From Fibrobacteraceae bacterium (GTDB taxonomy: Bacteria; Fibrobacterota; Fibrobacteria; Fibrobacterales; Fibrobacteraceae), in NCBI GenBank assembly GCA_021443045.1, contig JABUUT010000057.1, positions 7,446 to 16,254 on the forward strand: 8,809 nucleotides of DNA, given 5' to 3'. A program made the position numbers and the translations under genes. Position 1 is the first letter of the stretch, and every line of letters begins with the position of its first letter. A model generated the notes under the pieces. That model searched no databases. It had not been told where the DNA came from and worked only from the letters and a program-made list of their open reading frames with translations. Positions 1 through 6,201 of this stretch are shown here, piece after piece.

Positions 1-98
1 CATACAGGTTCGGAGGCTTTGCCTCCTAGAGGTTTGAGCTCAAAGTGAGCGTAGCGAACTGCCTCACGCCTCAAAGCGACACCGTCGCGACCTCACCT
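1..98. other. Hairpin-rich non-coding segment
   Basis: Three short perfect inverted repeats lie close together: GGAGGC/GCCTCC with a TTT loop (12-26), the palindrome TTTGAGCTCAAA (33-44) and GCGAC/GTCGC with an ACC loop (76-88). A looser GTGAG/CTCAC pair lies at 45-49 and 63-67. None is followed by a T-run, so they do not look like intrinsic terminators for an upstream gene. I see no ORF of coding character. They resemble REP-like intergenic hairpins, but only one partial match elsewhere in the window (714-736) supports that. Confidence 0.45.
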
Positions 99-150
99 CT
101 GATAACTAACTACTAATCACCAACCACCAGCCACCGTTTACCAACCACTA
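99..150. repeat. Degenerate CTGATAAC/CCAACCAC word tract upstream of dut
   Basis: A low-complexity tract, purine-poor on this strand, is built from variants of short words: CTGATAAC (99-106), then ACTAAC, ACTAATCAC, CAACCAC, CAGCCAC, ACCGTTT (133-139) and CCAACCAC. The same CTGATAAC word and the ACCGTTT core recur on the other side of dut at 762-795. This suggests a dispersed intergenic repeat family in this genome. The role is unknown; it sits just upstream of the dut start and could lie in its leader. Confidence 0.5.
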
Positions 151-169
151 TTTTATTATCTTTTCTCTC

Positions 170-607
170 ATGAAGTCCGAAACGATAACCATTCAATATC
201 TAGACAACACTATTCCACGCCTCACTTATGTGGGGGGCAAGTCCGATTGGATAGACCTTAGTGCTGCAGAAACGGTTTTCCTCAAGAAAGGGGAGTTTCG
301 CCTGATACATTTGGGTGTGGCCATGAAGTTGCCCGCTGGTTACGAGGCCCATTTGGCCCCCCGCAGTTCTACCTTCAAGAACTTCAAAATTTTGCAGACA
401 AATTCTGTAGGAGTGGTGGACAGCAGCTACTGCGGGTCTGGAGATTGGTGGAAGATGCCCGTTTATGCTACGGAAGATGTGGTTATTGAAAAGGGGAGCC
501 GCATAGCCCAGTTTCGCATTATGGAAATCCAGCCTACGCTTACCTTTGTGGAAGGCTCCCTCGAAGAAGAAAATCGAGGCGGCTTTGGAAGCACCGGTGT
601 GAAGTAA
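170..607 (+). CDS. dut: dUTP diphosphatase (dUTPase), trimeric family
   Basis: Hydrolyses dUTP to dUMP and pyrophosphate in the cytoplasm, keeping uracil out of DNA and feeding thymidylate synthesis. All five trimeric dUTPase motifs are visible in 145 residues, a normal length: motif 1 around D26-A33 (WIDLSA), motif 2 PRSST (64-68), motif 3 NSVGVVDSSYCG (78-89) with the likely catalytic Asp D84, motif 4 KGSRIAQ (108-114) and the C-terminal P-loop-like motif 5 RGGFGSTG (136-143). Wording such as WIDL-AAE, LGVAM-LP-GYEAH and the insert after YCG resemble the Firmicutes/SP-beta YncF/YosS branch rather than the E. coli Dut branch. The aromatic pair W93-W94 lies in that insert, where the Bacillus enzymes place a lid aromatic; F139 in motif 5 is also kept. 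The ATG has no Shine-Dalgarno-like sequence (the 15 bases before it are pyrimidine-rich). It stands apart from the downstream cluster by 334 bases. Confidence 0.95.
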   Translation: MKSETITIQYLDNTIPRLTYVGGKSDWIDLSAAETVFLKKGEFRLIHLGVAMKLPAGYEAHLAPRSSTFKNFKILQTNSVGVVDSSYCGSGDWWKMPVYATEDVVIEKGSRIAQFRIMEIQPTLTFVEGSLEEENRGGFGSTGVK

Positions 608-713
608 TTTTTTTTCGCTTTGGTACTGCACATTCAGAGTGAATTTAGACGAAAGACGGTTGACTATAGAGGGCTTCAATAAAAATCAACTTTATGAACC
701 TTGAGTTCTTCAT

Positions 714-736
714 CCTGAAGGGCGTAGCCTTGAAGG
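714..736. repeat. REP-like imperfect hairpin
   Basis: The 23-base element reads CCTGAAGGGCGTAGCC, then TTGAAGG. It folds as CCT/AGG plus an AGGGC/GCCTT inner stem (one G-T pair) around a GTA loop, with a 2-base internal mismatch. It lies between genes and has no following T-run. The GCGTAG core also appears at 49-54 upstream of dut, consistent with a dispersed intergenic element. Confidence 0.35.
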
Positions 737-761
737 AGCCTGTGAATGTCCATATGAGTAT

Positions 762-795
762 CTGACAACCGAAAACTGACAACTGATAACCGTTT
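762..795. repeat. CTGAYAAC word tract, second copy
   Basis: CTGACAAC occurs at 762-769 and 776-783, and CTGATAAC at 783-790, followed by the ACCGTTT core (789-795). CTGATAAC and ACCGTTT both also occur in the tract at 99-150, in the same order and orientation, so the two tracts that flank dut are probably members of one dispersed family. Confidence 0.5.
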
Positions 796-875
796 GCCTG
801 CCACCATTTTGCCTCAGTGTTTTACAGGCACCCTAATAAAAATGGTCTATTCAAGCCTTAAAATATGCGGTTTGA

Positions 876-904
876 TTGCCAAAGAGAATATTTTTTCCTA
901 AATA
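876..904 (+). promoter_or_regulatory. Candidate promoter for the lipoprotein cluster
   Basis: TTGCCA (876-881, five of six matches to the -35 consensus) is followed after a 17-base spacer by TAAATA (899-904, three of six matches to the -10 consensus). This would start transcription about 30 bases before the 942 ATG. The weak -10 and the generally AT-rich region make this only a suggestion. No operator-like palindrome overlaps it. Confidence 0.25.
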
Positions 905-941
905 ACAGTTACGTAATAGTTTAAAAGAAGGGAAAAATAAT

Positions 942-3900
942 ATGAAAAAGTGGCTACACTACAGGGCTTGGTATACCTTCGTTGGCTCGGTTTGGCTAGG
1001 GCTCAGTCTTTCCCTTGTCGCCTGTGGCAATGATTCTTCCAGCGGTAATGACAAAAACTCTAACAAAGATGGCGTTAGCGAATACGAGTCCAAGGAAGAA
1101 ATGGTGCACTGCACCAAAAGCCACTATGGCGAAATTGCCTATGTTGTGGAGACGGATTCTGTTTACGAGTGTACCAGCAAAGGATGGGTTGTTACCGATT
1201 CCTCTAAGATAGAATCATTAAATAGTTCCGATAGCAAATCCAACGACGAAAAAAGCTCTAGCAGCGAGAAGACAAATAAGGCTGACACAGCCACAGTTGA
1301 AAAAATCAAGGTCGACTCGGTAACCGTCAAAGGAGTCGCTGAAAAGGGACCATTTACCAAGGGTGGCGTAGTGACCGTCTACGGTCTCGATTCCCTATTT
1401 GCAAAGACCAAGCAAACCTTTAAAGGTAGCGTCATTGATGACAATGGAAATTATTCCGTTACAGGTATTACGCTGGAAAACCAATATGCCTTGGTTGAGG
1501 TAAATGGCTTTTTCAAGAACGAAGTAACCGGCAAAATTACCTCAGGTACAAAGACAAAATTATCTGCTTTGGTGGACCTTAGTAAGGGTGGAACCGTAAA
1601 GGCAAACGTAAACATTCTTACGCCTCTTGAAATGAGCCGTGCTGTATACTTGGTACAAAACGAAAAATATAATGTGCCCGCAGCCAAAAAACGCGCCACT
1701 CGCGAAATCCTTTCTGCTTTCGGCTTTAGTGCAGATACCGTAGCGGCCACTGAACTTAGCCTTTCCGACGAAGGTTCTTCTGCCAACAACCTTTTTGCCG
1801 CCTCCGTAGCCCTTATGGGCAAACTCTCACTCTACAAGTTCAACTCCCGCATCCTTGATTTATCCGAAAGCTTTGCCACTACTGGAAAAATCAGCGATAA
1901 CTTGCGTGCTGAAATTGCAGACCAACTGAGTTTATTGGATTCCACCGGTGAAAATTCCGAAATTATTAAGAATATCAAGTCCATAAATTCTAAGGCTACC
2001 GATGTTGATGAAATACTCTACGAATTTTGGTACAAGGAATATGGTCTTCCGGTTTGTAACGACCATAACGAGAAAACTCAGGAAAATAATAAAAATAAAT
2101 TAAGTGAAAACTATGGTGCTGGCTATGCATGCACAAGCAATCACTGGCACAAATCCACCCCATTAGACAGTGAACTGGGCCTTTGCGTAGGTGATGCCGA
2201 AGGCTCCTACAAACAGAGTAAGACAAAAAAATATTACACCTGCAAATCTGGCCAGTGGCGTGAAATCTCAAGCCTCCAGTATGAACTTAAAGAATGTACC
2301 GATTCCATCGCCAATGACGACAGCAAAAAGTATAGGTCTGTAGATGACAGAAAATTCTTCCTTTGCAAGGACAAACAGTGGGAAGAATTGAGCGCCGATG
2401 AATTTGAACTGAAGGACTGCACTAAGGATAATGATAAGGATATTGTTGCAACCAAGAGTGAGAATGTTTATGTATGCGAAGACGGTTCTTGGCGGGATGC
2501 ATCCGCTCAGGAAGAAGAATTTGGCTACTGTTCCACTGTGGATAGCACCAAGTTTAAGGAAATGAAAGACAAATACTATGTGTGCCTTGAAGATGGCTGG
2601 ACTGAAGTGGATAGTTTGACGGCTGAACTTGGATTCTGTATCAAGAAGGACAGTTCCAATTTTGAAAAACTTGGCGACAATTTTTATGCATGTCTTGAAG
2701 ATGGCTGGACCAAGGTCAGTGATGTGGTTGCTGAACTTGGTTTTTGCACCGACAAAACGGAAAGTTTTGTTGTGGCCAAGTCTGGGAATGTTTATGCCTG
2801 TGTCGAAAACGAGTGGATAAAGTCAAGTGAAATGGCCATGGTTATTGGAGAAATTTGCGATTCCGAAAACAGAGGAACATTCAAAACAATTGTGGATGAA
2901 GACTTTGAACATTATGCATGCCTCGATGGTGACTGGGTAAAATGTGACATGTCAATTAATTTATTTATAGATAAAAATAATGCTGTTGTGTGCGATTGGT
3001 TAAGGTGGCGAAAAGCCTCTGACGGTGAAATGGCAACAGGAAGGGTCTGTAGTGGTGAAGATTTTTGCAAAGTGGTTTCCGGCTACGCCTGTGATATCAA
3101 AGATTTGGATTTTCTTTGGCGGGAAGCAAGCGAAGCTGAAAAACAAACTGGTTTAGTGTGTGAAAATAGTATCAACAATAAAGTGGTGGGTAATTATGTT
3201 TGTGAAAATTCCGCTTGGAGAAAAGCCAGTGAAGCAGAATCTTATACAGGTTATGTATGCGGAGAAACAATTTCAGTAGGAAAACTCGCTCTAGGCTCCA
3301 ATAATACCTATTACAGTTGCATCAAAGAGAATACAAGCTCCTTCTCTTGGAGAAAATCGAATGAAGCAGAAATTGCAACAAAGCGGGTTTGTTTTGAAGA
3401 TAACTTAGATTCCATTGCAGTAAAAGCCGGTTATACCTGCGTTCTTGAAAACAGTAATTATAAATGGAGAAAATCTACGGCAGGGGAACTTGCCACAGTC
3501 CAAATTTGCTCCGCTGCCATAGTAGATTCCGTTTTTACGGAGCAAGGTTTTACCTGTGTAGACTCCTCTGGCAAATATTCTTGGCGCACCGCTACAACTG
3601 CGGAACAAAAGACAAAACAAGTATGTTCAGAATCTAAGAATAAGTACAAAGTAATTCAAGGATATGCTTGTGATAAAACTACCGGTGGATTTGAATGGAG
3701 ATTGGCTAAAGGATACGAAACGAATACGGGTCATGTCTGTGAGGTGTCGGTGGAACTAAGTGACTACTATAATTATGTTTGTGCAAGAAATTCAAGTGGT
3801 GTTTTTGAATGGCGAGTTACTGATGAATTTGAAAAATATTTCGGATTATGTGGGGGTTCTCACGGTGGCAGACAAGTAGGATATTTAGCATATTATTATG

Positions 3901-4463
3901 ATTACGACCATAGATATAAATGCACTAGCAACAATAAATGGGAAGCATATACTCCAGTAAAAGAGAACATTGGAGGAACTCTGTATTCTGTTGTGGAGTA
4001 TGCCGGACTAAGATGGATGGCTGAAGATATGAGAAATGCTCCTTCAACAGGAAACTACTATTGCTATGACGACGCAACCTCGTGTACAACTCGATTGTAC
4101 GACAGATCTGCAGCAGAAAAGGTTTGCCCAGCAGCGTCGGGTTGGCGATTGGCTGGGATTGAGGATTGGTCGATCTTGGATTGTGAACTTTCTTATTATT
4201 TTGAGTCTTATACTAAATATAAAAATGATGGATACGGTTTCGAAAGAACTGTAGATAGATGGGGGCTTTCACTGAATGCTACTGGAGTTTATATGTCCAG
4301 TAGCATTAATGGAAGTGGATATGTTAGTCCTGAGAATGGTTTCTACTGGGCTTTAGGGGATGGCTCTAATTTCCTTGAAGTCGGAAAGTCGTATATTTTT
4401 ACAAGAAGTGGCAGCGGTTATCCATACACTCGTGCCGCAGTTCGTTGCGTAAAAGATTTATAA
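942..4463 (+). CDS. Giant cysteine-tryptophan repeat lipoprotein with C-terminal FISUMP domain
   Basis: An exported lipoprotein of 1173 residues; function unknown. Order of parts: a type II signal peptide with lipobox LVAC (C28 lipidated); a linker; one Cys-Cys-Trp unit (C57, C77, W82); a Ser/Lys/Asp-rich linker (about 86-125); a module (about 129-370) starting VKGVAEKGPF and holding YALVEV (182-187) and KLSALVDLS; 17 tandem Cys-Cys-Trp units (372-1000); and a FISUMP-type domain (about 1009-1173) with WMAEDM (1025-1030), CPAASGWRL after C1062 and the typical VRCVKD end. The module and units are shared with the 6202-8628 protein, so the two are paralogues. The start is supported by a purine-rich AGAAGGGA sequence ending 8 bases before the ATG. 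Arginine codons shift from mainly CGC/CGT to AGA/CGA in the last ~1.6 kb, where the repeat type also changes. It is the first gene of a tight four-gene run. The even Cys pairing suggests disulfides in an oxidising envelope compartment; a binding or scaffold role is inference only. Confidence 0.9.
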   Translation: MKKWLHYRAWYTFVGSVWLGLSLSLVACGNDSSSGNDKNSNKDGVSEYESKEEMVHCTKSHYGEIAYVVETDSVYECTSKGWVVTDSSKIESLNSSDSKSNDEKSSSSEKTNKADTATVEKIKVDSVTVKGVAEKGPFTKGGVVTVYGLDSLFAKTKQTFKGSVIDDNGNYSVTGITLENQYALVEVNGFFKNEVTGKITSGTKTKLSALVDLSKGGTVKANVNILTPLEMSRAVYLVQNEKYNVPAAKKRATREILSAFGFSADTVAATELSLSDEGSSANNLFAASVALMGKLSLYKFNSRILDLSESFATTGKISDNLRAEIADQLSLLDSTGENSEIIKNIKSINSKATDVDEILYEFWYKEYGLPVCNDHNEKTQENNKNKLSENYGAGYACTSNHWHKSTPLDSELGLCVGDAEGSYKQSKTKKYYTCKSGQWREISSLQYELKECTDSIANDDSKKYRSVDDRKFFLCKDKQWEELSADEFELKDCTKDNDKDIVATKSENVYVCEDGSWRDASAQEEEFGYCSTVDSTKFKEMKDKYYVCLEDGWTEVDSLTAELGFCIKKDSSNFEKLGDNFYACLEDGWTKVSDVVAELGFCTDKTESFVVAKSGNVYACVENEWIKSSEMAMVIGEICDSENRGTFKTIVDEDFEHYACLDGDWVKCDMSINLFIDKNNAVVCDWLRWRKASDGEMATGRVCSGEDFCKVVSGYACDIKDLDFLWREASEAEKQTGLVCENSINNKVVGNYVCENSAWRKASEAESYTGYVCGETISVGKLALGSNNTYYSCIKENTSSFSWRKSNEAEIATKRVCFEDNLDSIAVKAGYTCVLENSNYKWRKSTAGELATVQICSAAIVDSVFTEQGFTCVDSSGKYSWRTATTAEQKTKQVCSESKNKYKVIQGYACDKTTGGFEWRLAKGYETNTGHVCEVSVELSDYYNYVCARNSSGVFEWRVTDEFEKYFGLCGGSHGGRQVGYLAYYYDYDHRYKCTSNNKWEAYTPVKENIGGTLYSVVEYAGLRWMAEDMRNAPSTGNYYCYDDATSCTTRLYDRSAAEKVCPAASGWRLAGIEDWSILDCELSYYFESYTKYKNDGYGFERTVDRWGLSLNATGVYMSSSINGSGYVSPENGFYWALGDGSNFLEVGKSYIFTRSGSGYPYTRAAVRCVKDL
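2055..3953 (+). repeat. Array of 17 tandem Cys-Cys-Trp protein repeats
   Basis: Units begin at C372, 415, 452, 493, 530, 566, 602, 639, 668, 703, 740, 773, 817, 856, 895, 933 and 970, and the last Trp is W1000. Each unit has a first Cys, 10-30 variable residues, an aromatic-x-Cys, 4-9 residues, Trp, then a spacer. Units 1-8 use a short C-x4-W turn (e.g. CLEDGW) and a spacer ending in E-[LF] motifs. Units 9-16 use a longer Cys-to-Trp interval and a WRKASEAE-type spacer ending TG-x-V. Unit 8 is only 29 residues because its spacer is missing. Units 5 and 6 are the most alike; they share a 17-base identical stretch at 2586-2602 and 2694-2710, exactly 108 bases apart. Confidence 0.88.
3966..4460 (+). 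other. FISUMP-type domain at the C-terminus of the first lipoprotein
   Basis: Residues about 1009-1173 carry the hallmarks of the Fibrobacter succinogenes major paralogous domain: WMAEDM (like the usual WMAENL), a YCYDD segment followed by a Cys and RLYD, a KVCP-SGWRL-like core with DW downstream, a GF segment before the late aromatic strands and the end motif VRCVKD. The domain is known from many secreted Fibrobacter proteins, and its biochemical role is not established. Here it caps the tandem array, which suggests it is the distal, exposed end of the molecule. Confidence 0.85.
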
Positions 4464-4477
4464 ATAATTGTACAAAA

Positions 4478-4482
4478 AAGGA
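4478..4482 (+). promoter_or_regulatory. Ribosome binding site that fixes the barrel-protein start
   Basis: AAGGA with a 6-base spacer to the ATG at 4489. An in-frame TTG at 4468 would add seven Lys-rich residues before the signal peptide, but it has no such site and would leave only 4 bases after the previous stop. Confidence 0.75.
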
Positions 4483-4488
4483 AAAAAG

Positions 4489-5934
4489 ATGAACCTAAAA
4501 AAAGTTATTGGCATAGGTCTTTTAGGTCTAGGAGCCACATTTGTTCAGGCTGCACCAGCCCCTAATGAAACTTCTGCACCTGCACCGGTAGCAACAGAAG
4601 TGGCTACAGAAACTCCTGTTGATTCTGCATCCGTTGCAGCCGAAGCTACACCAGTTGATTCAGCTGCTTCGGCTGACTCTGTTGCCGCTCCTGTGGCTGC
4701 TGCCGAAGTAGCCCCTGTAGAGGCAGCCCCCGTTGACTCTGCAAAGGTTGAGGAAACGAAGGCCGAACCTATTGCCGTGCCCGCAGCTCCTGTGGCTCAG
4801 AAGCAGGATGCTTGGTTTGCAGAAGCCGCCAAAACAGAACCTGTTGTCACTGCCACTGATACAGCTGCCAGCACAGCCGCTCCCAAGAAGAACCCATTCG
4901 ATGTTCTCCATGGTTCGGCCTACAACACTGTAGGTAACGAAGCTGCTGCCGACAATGTGGATGGACTTTTGGCCCGCCCCGACAAATTTGCCGGTCGTCA
5001 GTTCTTTTACATTGAACCTTCCCAAGAACGGGGAGTGTTTTCTGTAGGTAGTTTATTCGGTGCCCTGGATATTTCTGGGGATCTTGGCCGCGGAACTATC
5101 GGTTATGCTAATCACGGCTTTGGCATTTCTGTTTTTGCAGCCCTTGGCCAATATTACTTTGATAGTGATGACGGTACCCGTTATTATACCGAAGCAGGCG
5201 ACGATATTGGTTTAAATGCTTCTAAAGTGCTTGGCAACTACGCCCTTGTGTTGAACGCTCAATGGACCACCTACAAAGCCGAAGTGGGGCTAGACCCCAA
5301 TTTTGGAGCTTCTTCTAACGAAATGTATCGCGATCTCAAGGGTAGCCTTGCTATTACCAATGCTCCAGGTGCCTCGGGAACCAACTGGACTTTAGGCGTA
5401 AAGGGCGTTCGTCACGAAAGCCTTGTGGAAGTTGGGGGAAAGACTATTGATGATGGTGCAGATTCCTATGTGAAGTTGGCACCCTTCTTCAACTTTGGCG
5501 CCCTTGGCCTTAAGTCGGAACACGCCCATTTGTATGCAGGTGTAAATGCCTCTGTGCCTATTGTATTTTTTGATGAATACGAAAAAAATATGAACGGTAA
5601 AAAAGTAGATCAGGGCCTTGTGGAATATGGTTTGGAACTTATACCCAACCTCCTTGGTGAAGTGGCCATTACCGAAAGTGTACTTATCTTTGGCGAAGCC
5701 AATCTCGATTGGATGGCCCTTGCCTATGGTACAGGCACTGACGAAGCAGGCTCCGATTATACCGCCTTGCAGAGCCAAATGACAAAGTCTACTGCCACGG
5801 TGGGTTTCCGTTACCAGCATTTGGATTTCGCAGCAATTGAATTTGCTTTTGGCGACACCTTCTTTACCGATACAAAATCAATCTTTAACGGCCAAGGGGT
5901 TTTTGTGTCCTTTGGCGGTTTCATTCTTTTTTAA
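4489..5934 (+). CDS. Outer-membrane beta-barrel protein with long Ala/Pro/Val-rich N-terminal linker
   Basis: A protein of 481 residues counted from the ATG at 4489. Residues 1-21 form a classical signal peptide (Lys-Lys, a Gly/Leu/Ile core, VQA cleavage site after A21). Residues 22 to about 134 form a low-complexity linker rich in Ala, Pro, Val, Glu and Thr, with PVDSA at 43, 55 and 81; such linkers commonly span the periplasm or peptidoglycan. From about residue 165 the sequence alternates polar and hydrophobic/aromatic residues in short strands separated by acidic or Gly/Asn turns. It ends GGFILF with a terminal Phe, the signature of an outer-membrane barrel recognised by the BAM machinery. 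No plug, OmpA-like or TonB-box motif is visible. The gene sits 25 bases after the repeat lipoprotein and 12 before the small lipoprotein, so it is probably the membrane anchor or exporter partner of the three lipoproteins (inference). It could also be an ordinary porin-like protein that is merely co-transcribed. Confidence 0.85.
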   Translation: MNLKKVIGIGLLGLGATFVQAAPAPNETSAPAPVATEVATETPVDSASVAAEATPVDSAASADSVAAPVAAAEVAPVEAAPVDSAKVEETKAEPIAVPAAPVAQKQDAWFAEAAKTEPVVTATDTAASTAAPKKNPFDVLHGSAYNTVGNEAAADNVDGLLARPDKFAGRQFFYIEPSQERGVFSVGSLFGALDISGDLGRGTIGYANHGFGISVFAALGQYYFDSDDGTRYYTEAGDDIGLNASKVLGNYALVLNAQWTTYKAEVGLDPNFGASSNEMYRDLKGSLAITNAPGASGTNWTLGVKGVRHESLVEVGGKTIDDGADSYVKLAPFFNFGALGLKSEHAHLYAGVNASVPIVFFDEYEKNMNGKKVDQGLVEYGLELIPNLLGEVAITESVLIFGEANLDWMALAYGTGTDEAGSDYTALQSQMTKSTATVGFRYQHLDFAAIEFAFGDTFFTDTKSIFNGQGVFVSFGGFILF

Positions 5935-5946
5935 TGGAGGTGTAGC

Positions 5947-6192
5947 ATGAAAAAGATTATTCTAGCCATTGCTGCATTGTTTATTGCATTCCTTGTCGCT
6001 TGCTCCAGTGACTTTGGGTCCGGCACATCACTGAATTCCGACGAAAGCATTATTACGGTGCCTTCTAGCCACGATGCCGCTGATTTCGATGAATCTGCAA
6101 TAGAATCATCTGAAGATTCCGAAGATGAAGAAGATTCCCCAGCATCCAGTTCCAGCACTGATGCAGGTTCTTCAAGCAACGCTAAAAAGTAA
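5947..6192 (+). CDS. Small Ser/Asp/Glu-rich lipoprotein
   Basis: An 81-residue exported lipoprotein with a type II signal peptide (MKK start, hydrophobic core) and lipobox LVAC, so C19 is the lipidated residue. The mature 62 residues contain about 36 Ser, Asp or Glu, with a densely acidic centre and a Ser-rich end before NAKK. There is no further Cys, no Trp and no predicted fold, so it is probably disordered and strongly negative. A strong GGAGGTG ribosome binding site (5936-5942) starts immediately after the preceding stop, pointing to good, coupled translation. Its position between the barrel gene and the second repeat lipoprotein suggests an accessory or spacer part of the same assembly. 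It may equally be the stub of a longer lipoprotein that lost its repeats, since it resembles the N-terminal leader plus linker of its neighbours. No known family recognised. Confidence 0.8.
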   Translation: MKKIILAIAALFIAFLVACSSDFGSGTSLNSDESIITVPSSHDAADFDESAIESSEDSEDEEDSPASSSSTDAGSSSNAKK

Positions 6193-6201
6193 GGAAAAGG
6201 A
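6191..6201 (+). promoter_or_regulatory. Double ribosome binding site before the second repeat lipoprotein
   Basis: AAGGA occurs twice (6191-6195 and 6197-6201), the first overlapping the previous stop codon. Each lies 6 bases from an in-frame ATG: the first from 6202 (MNMKK) and the second from 6208 (MKK). Both starts give a workable signal peptide, so the true start is undecided by two codons. Confidence 0.65.

Larger units (their letters stand above)
608..941. other. Intergenic region between dut and the lipoprotein cluster
   Basis: No supported gene. It holds an 8-T run directly after the dut stop, an imperfect REP-like hairpin (714-736), a CTGACAAC/CTGATAAC word tract (762-795), a 6-bp inverted repeat TGCCTG/CAGGCA (795-800 and 825-830) and an AT-rich stretch leading into the 942 start. 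A candidate promoter at 876-904 is listed separately. Confidence 0.6.

Noticed and set aside
592..615. Intrinsic terminator after dut (CACCGGTG palindrome plus 8-T run)
   Set aside because: The palindrome lies in the conserved motif 5 coding region, is too short and is separated from the T-run by nine bases.
200..679. 159-codon open frame on the minus strand
   Set aside because: Lies antisense across dut, whose five conserved motifs are intact on the + strand; the product has no recognisable features.
694..765. 23-codon open frame in the intergenic region
   Set aside because: No ribosome binding site, and it covers the REP-like hairpin; better explained as non-coding repeat.
2055..3953. CRISPR-like or DNA-level satellite array
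   Set aside because: Periodicity is at protein level with variable unit length and diverged DNA; the frame stays open throughout.
4468..4488. TTG start for the barrel protein, seven codons upstream
   Set aside because: The ATG at 4489 has AAGGA at the right distance and gives a standard signal peptide; the TTG adds a Lys-rich stretch and has no site.
5392..5820. 142-codon minus-strand open frame
   Set aside because: Antisense to the barrel region of the outer-membrane protein, with no ribosome site or motif.
5947..6192. Frameshifted 5' end of the 808-residue lipoprotein
   Set aside because: Both genes have their own signal peptide, lipobox and ribosome site, so they are separate genes.
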